Origin: Mangrovitalea sediminis
Lineage (GTDB): Bacteria; Pseudomonadota; Gammaproteobacteria; Pseudomonadales; Oleiphilaceae
Direction of reading: 5' to 3'
Assembly: GCF_002514725.1 (NCBI RefSeq)
Contig: NZ_NTLB01000001.1
Span: 992,001-1,056,000, forward strand
Length of the DNA: 64,000 bases
Positions within the stretch are counted from its first letter, which is position 1. Every line of letters starts with the position of its first letter. Both the position numbers and the translations under genes were made by a program. Below, piece by piece: positions 23,389 through 31,523 of this stretch. A model generated the notes under the pieces. It saw nothing but the letters and a program-made list of their open reading frames with translations, did no database searches and was not told where the DNA came from.

Positions 23389-26304
23389 ATGAGTATTCGG
23401 GTCAAGTTGTTGTTCTGGTTATCCCTGGTGTCCGTGCTGATGACAGCCTCCATGGGGTATATCAGCTTCAATAACAGCCGCCAGCTGGTGATCAAGCGCT
23501 TTACTGACGAACTGTCCGCCGCGACGCGTAGCATGTCCAGCCGCTATCAGGCGGCCATGGGCGGCGTCACCAATGACCTCATGGTGCTATCCCACCTGTC
23601 CAATCTTCGACGCCTGTATGAAAAAGAGGGGCAGGCCCAAGCCAACGCAAAAAATGACCTGGCCGTGGTATTCACCGATTTTATGCGGGTCCATCCGGAA
23701 TACCTCCAGATGCGATTTATCGAATACCAACATTTCGGACGTGAAGTGGTTCGGGTAGACCGCAAAGGCAACGAGCTCGTCCGTATAACGGGCAACCGGC
23801 TTCAGGAAAAGGGCTACTATCCCTATGTGTATCAAACCAAGCTATTGAAGCCCGGTGATTTCTTCTTTTCCGGTATCAACCTGAAGCAGGAGAACAGCTA
23901 TGCGCTGCGCCCCAACAGTCCCAGTTTCAAGGCAGCCTTACCGGTCTTCGATGAAAACAACAAACCCTACGGTGTGTTGGTCATCAACGTCGCGCTCGAC
24001 ACCCTGTTCACCGCCCTGAAAAACGACACCGCGAGGGATGCCCTGCTCTACTTGGCCAATCATGAAGGCGATGTCCTGATCGATCCCGATCCCAAGAAAA
24101 CTTTCGGTTTCGACGTGGGGAGACGCTATCTGCTTCAGAATGACTTCCCGCAACTGGCAGGTTTTTTCAAAAATAATCGAGAGAATCTGTCCATAAACGA
24201 TCCGGGCACCCTGCAAAAGGCAGGCTACCTCGCCTCCTTTACCCGGATTCCCATGGGACCCATGAGCGATCGCCAGTTTCTCGTCCTGGGGATCAGCATC
24301 CCTTACGATAACGTGCTGTCGATCACGCAACAGTTGCAACGCAAGACGCTGGAACTGTTCGCCATGTTCGCCCTGATGGCGGTGGTGTTTTCGTTTTTCA
24401 TTTCACGTTTTCTGACCGCCCCGCTCAACCAGGTCATCCATGCTATCAGCCATGCTGATGAAAACCTGCGGTCAACGTTTCCGCTGCCGGTCAGGCAACG
24501 CGATGAAATTGGCCTTTTGGCCCGAACTTACGCATCCATGTCCGCGCGTATAGCCAGCCAAGTAGAGGCCTTGCGGGACAAGGAAAAAAATCTGAACGAA
24601 CTCCTTGAAGCCGCGCCCTCCATGATCGTCATCATCGATTGGGAGACCGATGAGGTTCTGTTCATGAATAATCGGGCGAAAGCAAAATTCGCTCACGCCA
24701 GTCCCGGTGGCGTGGTGAATCCGCTGCAATCGTTTGAGACGCACGCAACGGCACAACGAATTCGCAAAACACTCGAAGCCCAAAAGGTCCTGTTTGACCA
24801 GGAGACCCGCCTCTACGACAGCGAGGGCTCTCCCTTCTGGCTGCTTTTTTCCGCGATCCACACGCAATATCAGGACCGGCCCGCGATCCTGATGTCGTCC
24901 ACTGACATCACAGAGCAAAAACGCAACGAGCAACGTATCACCCAGCTCGCCTTCTATGATCCGCTGACCAATCTCCCCAATCGCCGTCTGCTATTGGATC
25001 GCCTCAACCACGAGATCGCCCTGGCTCACCGGGAAGACAAATATGGCGCCGTTCTTTTTATGGACCTGGATCGCTTTAAGGTGCTCAACGATTCCTACGG
25101 TCACCATCTTGGCGACGAACTGCTGATTCAGGTGGCCAATCGCATCCTTTCCGTGGTGCGGGCCGAGGATACGGCCGCGCGTCTGGGCGGAGATGAATTC
25201 GTGGTGATCGTTCACGGAAACGCCGCGACGCCGGAAGAGGCCGCCGATGAATCACTGGTCGTCGCAAAGAAAATCATGGAGGTCCTCAGCAGCCCCTTTG
25301 ATCTTGGCCACACCCGGCACCATACCACCCCGAGTATGGGTATCGCGCTGTATCCTGTCGGCAATCTACCTGCCGGCGACTACATCCAGCAGGCGGACAC
25401 CGCCATGTATATGGCCAAGGATCGCGGTGGGAACACGCTCAATTTCTTCCAGCCCAGCATGCAGGAATCCGCCAATAAACGTCTGCAGCTGGAAAAGGAA
25501 TTGCGCACCGCCCTGGAGGAAGATCAGTTCTGTTTGTATTACCAACCCCAGGTTGACGATACCGGTAGAGTCATTGGTGTAGAGGCTTTGGTGCGTTGGA
25601 ATCACCCGGAGAGGGGTATCGTATCGCCAGCACACTTTATCGACCTGGCCGAGGAAACCGGCTTGATCATTCCCATCGGCAGCAAGGTGCTGGAAAAGGT
25701 CTGCCACCAGATCAAGCAATGGGAAAGTGCCGGCATTCGTCTCAATCACGTATCTGTGAACGTCAGCTCGAAGCAGCTACGTCAGCCAGAGTTCACGGAG
25801 CAAATCGAGGACATCCTGAAAGCGACGTCGGTCGAGCCCGACCGGCTGATGATTGAACTGACCGAAAGAGTCGTTATCGACGACCTCGACGACACCATAC
25901 GGAAGATGCTGGCCCTTCAGCGGATGGGTATTGGTATCTCGATCGACGACTTTGGCACGGGCTATTCGTCGTTGAGCTACCTGAAAAAGCTGCCGTTGAA
26001 GCAGCTTAAGATCGACCAGAGTTTCGTTCGGGACATTACCACCGACCCCAACGACGCCGTCATCGTTTATACCATTATCCAGATGGCCAAGAGCCTGGGC
26101 CTGGACGTCATCGCCGAGGGCGTGGAAACGGAGGAACAACTCCGTTTCCTGAAGGAGAAAGGTTGCACGGCCTATCAGGGCTACTTTTTTGGCCGGCCAT
26201 CACCGGATGGCGGCTTGGGGCAACATCCGCGCCCCCATTCAAACCCAGACCCGGTCACCAGCCCCGCCACTGCAGCCGGCGTATCCCGCCCAGCTCAATC
26301 CTGA
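23389..26304 (+). CDS. Membrane sensor GGDEF-EAL protein (c-di-GMP turnover)
   Basis: A 971-residue protein. TM1 is at about residues 7-28; a large dCache-like periplasmic domain spans about 35-320; TM2 is about 322-345 with a HAMP segment after it. A PAS domain covers about 400-510. The GGDEF domain has an intact active site (LGGDEF about residue 600) preceded by FYDPLTNLPNRRLLLDRLN. The EAL domain starts with EALVRWNHP (about 731) and keeps ELTERVVIDD, IDDFGTGYSSLSYL and IAEGVETEEQ, so both cyclase and phosphodiesterase activities look possible. The tail after FFGRPSP is Pro/Ser-rich. It probably takes input from the adjacent PotD-like protein. Confidence 0.9.
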   Translation: MSIRVKLLFWLSLVSVLMTASMGYISFNNSRQLVIKRFTDELSAATRSMSSRYQAAMGGVTNDLMVLSHLSNLRRLYEKEGQAQANAKNDLAVVFTDFMRVHPEYLQMRFIEYQHFGREVVRVDRKGNELVRITGNRLQEKGYYPYVYQTKLLKPGDFFFSGINLKQENSYALRPNSPSFKAALPVFDENNKPYGVLVINVALDTLFTALKNDTARDALLYLANHEGDVLIDPDPKKTFGFDVGRRYLLQNDFPQLAGFFKNNRENLSINDPGTLQKAGYLASFTRIPMGPMSDRQFLVLGISIPYDNVLSITQQLQRKTLELFAMFALMAVVFSFFISRFLTAPLNQVIHAISHADENLRSTFPLPVRQRDEIGLLARTYASMSARIASQVEALRDKEKNLNELLEAAPSMIVIIDWETDEVLFMNNRAKAKFAHASPGGVVNPLQSFETHATAQRIRKTLEAQKVLFDQETRLYDSEGSPFWLLFSAIHTQYQDRPAILMSSTDITEQKRNEQRITQLAFYDPLTNLPNRRLLLDRLNHEIALAHREDKYGAVLFMDLDRFKVLNDSYGHHLGDELLIQVANRILSVVRAEDTAARLGGDEFVVIVHGNAATPEEAADESLVVAKKIMEVLSSPFDLGHTRHHTTPSMGIALYPVGNLPAGDYIQQADTAMYMAKDRGGNTLNFFQPSMQESANKRLQLEKELRTALEEDQFCLYYQPQVDDTGRVIGVEALVRWNHPERGIVSPAHFIDLAEETGLIIPIGSKVLEKVCHQIKQWESAGIRLNHVSVNVSSKQLRQPEFTEQIEDILKATSVEPDRLMIELTERVVIDDLDDTIRKMLALQRMGIGISIDDFGTGYSSLSYLKKLPLKQLKIDQSFVRDITTDPNDAVIVYTIIQMAKSLGLDVIAEGVETEEQLRFLKEKGCTAYQGYFFGRPSPDGGLGQHPRPHSNPDPVTSPATAAGVSRPAQS

Positions 26305-26390
26305 TGGCACCCTTAACACTATAACCACAACCACTACTCCGTTATAAATCATCAACGGGGCCGGTCCATAAGACTTGGGGAAACTATCCA

Positions 26391-26675
26391 ATGCGCTCCA
26401 TCAGCGAAAGAGACCTGACTGTCGTCATTCCTTTGCTAGCGGCAAAGATCCGCGACATAAGGCTCGAACTCCTCGCAGGTGAAGGGCGGGAAGATGAGAT
26501 GTCGGATGAGGAGTTCGACGAGCAGACCGATACTCAGGATTTACTCGCCACCTATGAAATCACCATGGATAACCTGCGAGAGGAATACGAGGCCGGGCTT
26601 CGGGAGGGAATCCTGCTTCCAAGCTTCGAGCAGTTGACCAAGGCCTTTGAGATCGATGTGCTACCCAAAGGATGA
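26391..26675 (+). CDS. Small acidic protein, paralogue of the 21.0-kb gene
   Basis: A 94-residue, strongly acidic, helical protein. It shares with the 20977-21213 product the pattern IS-x-R-x-L near the start, a central ATYEITMDNLREEYEAGL block and the LPSFEQLTKAF end, with an extra acidic insert (DEMSDEEFDEQTD). It lies just after the GGDEF-EAL gene on the same strand and just before a REP pair. The family is unnamed to me; size and charge would suit a small regulatory or adaptor protein, but there is no direct evidence. Confidence 0.65.
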   Translation: MRSISERDLTVVIPLLAAKIRDIRLELLAGEGREDEMSDEEFDEQTDTQDLLATYEITMDNLREEYEAGLREGILLPSFEQLTKAFEIDVLPKG

Positions 26676-26686
26676 GTGCAATCTGC

Positions 26687-26841
26687 GTAGGGCGAATTTA
26701 CCAAAGGGCAATGCGCCGCATGAGACGTCACTCGGTGCTCACGCACAATACTATTGCTCAGCGCCGATCCCCATCCAGCACCAAAACTCCGCGTATACCC
26801 TCCACCATTCGGCGCATTGCCCTTTGGTTAATGCGCCCTGC
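26687..26841 (-). repeat. REP pair (BIME-like, 155 bases), copy 4, inverted and diverged
   Basis: REPs at 26687-26717 (GTAG intact, one stem change) and 26811-26841 (end CTGC instead of CTAC). Read on the minus strand, the interior has the same ends as the other copies: GAATGGTGGAGGGTATAC and CACCGAGTGACGTCTCATGC. The middle has diverged. Confidence 0.82.
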
Positions 26842-27067
26842 CTGTCGCGTTCGCCAGGCGTAAAAGGAAAGAGAGACCAAGGACCTGCAGGTTGCTCCCA
26901 CAGTGATACAGGTCGGTGCTATTGTAGGAACCTAAGCGTTTTCTCTCGTGATGCCTGATAGCCATACAGCTTGAGGCACAACCATCGGGCTGGAGAGAAA
27001 ACAATCTCAGCATCCATGGCGTTCGTCAGAACGCGCTTGATGTCTCCTGATCCGGGAACCGTCCTGC
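26842..27067. other. Intergenic region before the FAD oxidoreductase
   Basis: 226 bases; nothing recognisable beyond short open frames. No clear promoter or terminator. Confidence 0.35.
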
Positions 27068-28315
27068 ATGTCCGAATTCATCATCCTCGGCGCCGGAATG
27101 ATCGGCGTCTGTACCGCACTGGAACTTCAGGCCCGGGGCCACGAGGTAGCCCTGGTGGATCGCCGCGAGCCCGGCCGGGAAACCAGCTATGGCAATGCGG
27201 GTATTATCCAGACCGAGGCAGCAGAGCCTTATCCGTTACCGCGAGATGTCGCCACACTATTCGATTATGCCTTGGGCCGGAAAAACGACGTTACCTATGA
27301 TTTACCCGGTCTTTTGCAGATGGCACCGGCGCTGTGGACGTATTTTCGGTCATCCGCGCCTGAACGCCATCGCCGGATCTCCCATTTCTATGCTCAGCTG
27401 ACAGCCAGGGCGACGGACGACCATGCTGACTGGATCGAGGCGGCGGGCGCGCAGTCCTTGATTCGCAAGGACGGTTATTATCAGGCCTATCGGGATCAGG
27501 CGGCGCTCGACGAAGGGGTGCGGAAAGCGGCGCGTTTTATGGATGAATATGGGGTGCCCTCAGACATTCTGGATGGCGCCGAACTGGCCGCAAAGGAGCC
27601 CGCGCTCAAAAAGCAGGTCGCCGGCGCCGTTCACTGGCATGACAGTTGGACCTGCAGTGACCCCGGCGCTCTGACCGCCGCCTACGCAAAGCTGTTTCAG
27701 GCACGAGGTGGGCGCCTGTTGACGGGCGATGCGGTGACCCTTCTGCCGATACAGAATGCGGGGTGGCGGGTGTTGACCGATGAAGGCCCCGTGGAGGCGC
27801 CACAGTGTGTCGTTGCGTTGGGCCCCTGGGCACCCCGCCTACTTTCGCTCCTGGGTTATCGCATCCCGATGGTCTTCAAGCGCGGCTACCATGGACATTT
27901 CGATGCACCGTCCACCTTGAGCCGACCGTTAATGGATGTGGCCCACGGCGTATTGCTGTGTCCGATGCAGCAAGGACTGCGCATGGCGACAGGAGCCGCA
28001 TTGGTCGCAACGAGCGCACCACCCAGACCTCGCCAGTTGTCCCGGGGTGTCGACGCGGTGGCGGACTTGATCGAACTCGGCCCGCGGGTCGAAGAACCGC
28101 AGTGGTATGGAATGCGTCCCTGCATGCCGGACATGCTACCCCTGGTCGGCCCCGCTCCCCGCCACAAGGGACTTTGGTTCAACTTTGGCCACGGCCATCA
28201 GGGCTTTACCCTGGGACCGACCAGCGCGAAGCTGCTGGTGAAAGCTATTGACGGTGAACAGAGTGAATTACTGAACGCTTTGGATCCTTCACGGCGCAGC
28301 GTTGTCATCGACTAA
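27068..28315 (+). CDS. FAD-dependent oxidoreductase, D-amino-acid dehydrogenase (DadA) like
   Basis: A 415-residue flavoprotein of the DAO family. The dinucleotide-binding motif is at the start (IILGAGMIGVCTALEL), followed by acidic VALVDRREPG and the ETSYGNAGII segment typical of DadA-type enzymes. The C-terminal FAD motif is FNFGHGHQGFTLGPTSAKLL. Such enzymes oxidise D-amino acids or related amines to oxo acids, passing electrons to the membrane chain. The gene stands alone without a racemase or transporter, so the substrate is open. The start ATG has only a weak ribosome site. Confidence 0.85.
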   Translation: MSEFIILGAGMIGVCTALELQARGHEVALVDRREPGRETSYGNAGIIQTEAAEPYPLPRDVATLFDYALGRKNDVTYDLPGLLQMAPALWTYFRSSAPERHRRISHFYAQLTARATDDHADWIEAAGAQSLIRKDGYYQAYRDQAALDEGVRKAARFMDEYGVPSDILDGAELAAKEPALKKQVAGAVHWHDSWTCSDPGALTAAYAKLFQARGGRLLTGDAVTLLPIQNAGWRVLTDEGPVEAPQCVVALGPWAPRLLSLLGYRIPMVFKRGYHGHFDAPSTLSRPLMDVAHGVLLCPMQQGLRMATGAALVATSAPPRPRQLSRGVDAVADLIELGPRVEEPQWYGMRPCMPDMLPLVGPAPRHKGLWFNFGHGHQGFTLGPTSAKLLVKAIDGEQSELLNALDPSRRSVVID

Positions 28316-28390
28316 CCAGCGATAGGCACGAAACGCCGTTCAGACAACAGCAGAACACCCGTTCGAAGAGAATCGTTAAGCCGCACACGG

Positions 28391-28600
28391 ATGGAAACAG
28401 CGCCTTACGCTAACAATCAAGGACTCCGTATCCACTACCGCGCTGAGGGAGAAGGCCTTCCTCTCATTCTCCAGCAGGGGAGTACTTCTAGTATCCAGGC
28501 GTGGTATCAGATCGGATACGTTGACGGTCTCAAGACGTATTACCAGCTCATCCTCATTGATGCCCACGGGCATGACATCAGCCCACTTAGGGCGCATTAA
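28391..28600 (+). pseudogene. Alpha/beta hydrolase fragment truncated by a REP
   Basis: Codes for the first about 65 residues of an alpha/beta hydrolase: NQGLRIHYRAEGEGLPLILQ and YQLILIDAHGHDIS, the strand-4 loop that normally reads DxRGHGxS. The frame then runs straight into a REP at 28587 and stops; the nucleophile elbow, acid and His are missing. The loss coincides exactly with the REP, so insertion or REP-mediated deletion removed the rest of the gene. Confidence 0.75.
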
Positions 28601-28621
28601 CCGAAGGGCAATGCGCCCTAC
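28587..28621. repeat. Solitary REP hairpin
   Basis: TTAG (instead of GTAG) followed by the GGCGCATT/AATGCGCC stem, then directly CTAC. With tetramers on both sides it reads almost the same on either strand. It forms the junction that ends the hydrolase fragment. Confidence 0.85.
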
Positions 28622-28757
28622 CGGCCATGCTTGGTGAATACCGCTGATTTTATGGGCTGACAAGAGATGGTTGGCCGAAAGGCACCGGAGGTTTCCCCTT
28701 AACCCCTCAAGCCAGGACAGAAAGCCAGGCATTCCCTTGCCCGGCGTCCAGAGACAG

Positions 28758-29828
28758 TTACTGCAAGATCACCGGCTCGAAGGAGAAAACGTTCTTCGTG
28801 CGCGGATCAACCGTCATTTCAACCCAGCTGTTGTCAGTGTTGCCGAAGACTTCAACCCGGGTGAAGTTACGGGTCAGGGTGCCATCGGCTTCGTACATGG
28901 CTTTGTCGATACGGAAGTAGTGCGAGTCGCCGTGGATCAACAGTACCTGCCCATCGAAATTATGGGTCTCTTCAACCAGGGTGTTGAAGAAGTCGGTATA
29001 GCCATTGTCGGCATTCAGTTGCTGCAGGAAGTTGTCCTGATAGCCACCGTCAGCCAGTTCGAACGGGGCGTAGATATCCGCCTGGATAACAATCGCAATC
29101 CCTGCCAGATGTTTCTGCCGCGCTTCGTCGAATGCGGCTTTCATCCACGCCAGGTCGGCGGCGTTCCGAGCCCGGTATTCTGCCGTCGCGGCATCGCAAT
29201 CGGCTTGAGTGCGGTTTGATTTGTGCGTGCACTCTTTGGCCGTCGCAACCAGGTTGTTGTTGCTGCCAGGCACGTTCAGCGCCACAAACTCCACACCGTT
29301 ACGGATAAAGCGGCTGTTCTCGCTATAGGGCTGGCCGGGCTTACCCTGACGCATCAGCCGAATAGGGTGCGGTCCCTGGCTCTTGTAGCTGGTAAAGAAC
29401 ACACTGCGCAGATAGGCCAACCGTTCCAGGGGGTTATAGCTGCCGTTGTTGGTGCGATGGCAGTCGGTCCACTCGTTATCGCCCAAGCTGTAGACCGTCG
29501 GTGTGTTCAGGCTGTTGAAACGATCCATCAGATCCTGACCGATCACCTGATCGGTACACTCACTGTGACCATTCTTGGAATCACCGGCATACAGCGTGAA
29601 ATCCAGGTGGTGGCTGTTCATCGAATCGATCGTCTGCTCGGCCATCAAAGCCCGCTCAGTCAGATCGTCCGCATAGAACTGATCACCCCACAGGCCGACC
29701 TTCAAGACATGGTGGTGGCCCCATTCCTGATGATGCCAACCGTCGCGATCAACATCATGAGCCATCGCACTCGCGGAACCCAACGTGACACAGGCTCCCA
29801 GCGCCAGTACTTTCAGTATGCTTTTCAT
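28758..29828 (-). CDS. Exported metallophosphoesterase-like protein
   Basis: A 356-residue protein with a signal peptide (VLALGACVTLGSASAMA) and a His-rich mature start (HHQEWGHHHVLKVGLWGDQF). Motifs fit a calcineurin-type phosphoesterase: GLWGDQF (GD), LYAGDSKNGHSEC, YSLGDNEWTDCHR (GDNE), and the late LLIHGDSHYFRID with the GD-x-H metal ligands. RFIRNGVEFVALNVPGSNNN separates the halves. It is probably periplasmic or secreted. RBS GGGAAG precedes the ATG. It is a single gene, convergent with REP-flanked sequence; the substrate is not known. Confidence 0.75.
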   Translation of the reverse strand: MKSILKVLALGACVTLGSASAMAHDVDRDGWHHQEWGHHHVLKVGLWGDQFYADDLTERALMAEQTIDSMNSHHLDFTLYAGDSKNGHSECTDQVIGQDLMDRFNSLNTPTVYSLGDNEWTDCHRTNNGSYNPLERLAYLRSVFFTSYKSQGPHPIRLMRQGKPGQPYSENSRFIRNGVEFVALNVPGSNNNLVATAKECTHKSNRTQADCDAATAEYRARNAADLAWMKAAFDEARQKHLAGIAIVIQADIYAPFELADGGYQDNFLQQLNADNGYTDFFNTLVEETHNFDGQVLLIHGDSHYFRIDKAMYEADGTLTRNFTRVEVFGNTDNSWVEMTVDPRTKNVFSFEPVILQ

Positions 29829-30060
29829 CCTACTTCCCTCTGCTCGGTCTTTTTTAGGTTTTGCATTTCCCTTAACTTGCCGTGCGGCAAGACAGCCGCT
29901 CCAGCGTAGGGAGGGTTAATGACAGAGGGGTGAAATTTTTAATACGAGAAAAGGACTGGAGAGCGCCTGAGTCACGCCAACGCAGAGCCGCTATGCTGAG
30001 TTATGGTCTTCAAAGGGACGAAGAATGTAGTGGGTCATTGAAGGTCGACGCAACGCATTC
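29829..30060. other. Intergenic region, no gene recognised
   Basis: 232 bases upstream of the phosphoesterase and running to the first REP of the RAYT locus. No promoter or gene is called. Confidence 0.35.
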
Positions 30061-30091
30061 GGCGCAATGCCCGTTGGTTATTGCGCCCTAC
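30061..30091 (-). repeat. REP, GCAAT-stem variant
   Basis: The inverted orientation ends CTAC at 30088-30091. The stem is GGCGCAAT/ATTGCGCC, in which the last three pairs are swapped relative to the GGCGCATT REPs, and the loop is GCCCGTTGGTT. Its sequence supplies the stop codon of the small leftward gene at 30078. Confidence 0.9.
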
Positions 30092-30377
30092 GTGTATTGA
30101 CTGAGTTGCATAAAAACTTGAATTTTTTCAAAAAAAACATCACATCCTCATCAGACTGATGTAACCCAGAATCAATTCTGTTAACGTCAGAATTCATATT
30201 ATTTAAAGCCCATTCCACTGCATCAAGGTATCTTTCAACTTCTTCCTTAGAATAATTATTCTCCAAAATACTGGACAGAGATTTATATTTATCCTCGTTA
30301 TAAACATCAGGGATATAGTTGAGAAAATATAAAACAGCCTTCAGGCCGCTCGGATACACTTTATCTACGTTGCCCAT
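30078..30377 (-). CDS. Small A+T-rich gene trapped between two REPs, unknown
   Basis: A 99-residue helical, acidic protein (KAVLYFLNYIPDVYNEDKYK and SKEEVERYLDAVEWALNNMN). Its last four residues (RRAQ) and its stop come from the REP at 30061, and the ATG is only about 24 bases inside the REP at 30401. Both ends may therefore be trimmed. The base composition is like the nearby Rhs tip and its immunity gene, so it may be an orphan immunity-type gene; that is inference only. No Shine-Dalgarno is visible. Confidence 0.45.
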   Translation of the reverse strand: MGNVDKVYPSGLKAVLYFLNYIPDVYNEDKYKSLSSILENNYSKEEVERYLDAVEWALNNMNSDVNRIDSGLHQSDEDVMFFLKKFKFLCNSVNTRRAQ

Positions 30378-30400
30378 GATTAAAATTCTGCCCAGCTCGC

Positions 30401-30431
30401 GTAGGGCGCAATAACCAACGGGCATTGCGCC
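30401..30431 (+). repeat. REP, GCAAT-stem variant, at the 3' end of the RAYT gene
   Basis: GTAG then GGCGCAAT/ATTGCGCC with loop AACCAACGGGC; over the 31 bases it is the exact inverted copy of the REP at 30061. It lies 5 bases beyond the RAYT stop codon. Confidence 0.92.
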
Positions 30432-30436
30432 GTATG

Positions 30437-30967
30437 TTAGTCCCCGTAACTCAATTCCCCATCTAAACCACCGGCCCAATCCAAGGGGTAAACTCCCCCC
30501 TTTACCAACCGATGAAAAGTCGAGTAAGGCCAATCCGCTACCTGCGTCACCAATCCATGCTTAACCGGATTGATATGCACATAATCCATATGCGCCCGAT
30601 AATCACTGTCATCACGAATCCGGTGCTCCCAAAACCGTCGTTGCCAAATGGCCCTTTCCCCACGCCGTTAGCGAACCGGCGATCGGAATTCTGAAGACGG
30701 AATCCGTTTGGAAAAATCCGCCTTGATCAGGCGCCAGCGGGTCGAAAAATCTCGCGTATCAGGGGGTAATTCGAGAACGCAGTGCAAGTGGTCCGGCAAC
30801 ACCACCCAACCATGAATCGAAAAGGGGTGTCGGTCGCGAACCGATTTGACAACTTGGCGTAGGATGTCGATGTGTTGTATCAGAAGGTCGTTGTTCTTCC
30901 GTTGTAGTAACGTTACGGTAAAAAAATAGGTGTCGCCAGGCATCCAATCTCGGCGGTAATTTGGCAT
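30437..30967 (-). pseudogene. REP-associated tyrosine transposase (RAYT) with one in-frame stop
   Basis: The reading frame runs from MPNYRRDWMPGDTYFFTV to a stop at 30437 (176 codons), interrupted only by TAA at 30668-30670 after SSEFRSPVR. Before the stop is the HUH-type metal site LPDHLHCVLELPP. After it, the same frame continues with [15 protein letters not shown], then [17 protein letters not shown] carrying the catalytic-Tyr region, and ends [11 protein letters not shown]. Family members have a residue (often Leu) at the stop position, so a single base change would explain it. RAYTs nick and join single-stranded REP sequences. This copy is flanked by REPs on both sides. It is probably inactive unless read through. 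Confidence 0.88.
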
Positions 30968-30992
30968 ATTAGTTTTGGTATTTGGTTCATTC

Positions 30993-31023
30993 GGCGCAAT
31001 GCCCTTCGGTTATTGCGCCCTAC
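30993..31023 (-). repeat. REP, GCAAT-stem variant, 5' side of the RAYT gene
   Basis: Inverted REP GGCGCAAT...ATTGCGCC CTAC with loop GCCCTTCGGTT. It begins 26 bases upstream of the RAYT ATG, so the RAYT gene is bracketed by oppositely oriented REPs of the same stem type. Confidence 0.92.
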
Positions 31024-31109
31024 GGGGCTGCCACTTCGAGGAGCGGTCCCAAGGAGACGATAAACGTGAAGCGATGTCAGGGGGTCATTTAAGGGTATAC
31101 GCAGACACT

Positions 31110-31523
31110 TTAATTTCCCTTTATACGACGGACACTTTCAGAAACTGCCGCCACAAAATCACTCACAGGCCTATAACTATACTTAGAAATGGAATATATT
31201 ATAGAAGAATTACAATAAAAAACCTTTCCACAGCAATTTGAAACTCTAATTTGACAATCAATTATTGGGATTTTTTTTGATTCACCATCAACGATAAATT
31301 CAACCACACACTCCTCATAATCGCCATCAGGCAATTTAAATGAAGCAATATGCCTTCTTTTGTTGACAACATGACCATTAGTCAACAAAAACAACAAATC
31401 AGAAATCAAAGAATCTCTTTCACAACTAAGCTTAGGAAATACTTGTCCATCCTTGTAGTCCTCAACATAAATATCATCTTTATCATGGGAAAAAATTCCA
31501 CCTGAAAAACTTCCTATTTTCAT
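31110..31523 (-). CDS. Probable immunity protein for the Rhs toxin
   Basis: A 137-residue A+T-rich, soluble protein with beta-rich sequence (ECVVEFIVDGESKKIPIIDC and SYRPVSDFVAAVSES). Its ATG overlaps the rhs stop by 4 bases, the usual place and coupling for a cognate immunity gene. No named immunity family is recognised. No export signal is present, so it would protect in the cytoplasm. Its base composition matches the toxin tip and not the Rhs core, consistent with toxin and immunity having arrived together. Confidence 0.7.
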   Translation of the reverse strand: MKIGSFSGGIFSHDKDDIYVEDYKDGQVFPKLSCERDSLISDLLFLLTNGHVVNKRRHIASFKLPDGDYEECVVEFIVDGESKKIPIIDCQIRVSNCCGKVFYCNSSIIYSISKYSYRPVSDFVAAVSESVRRIKGN

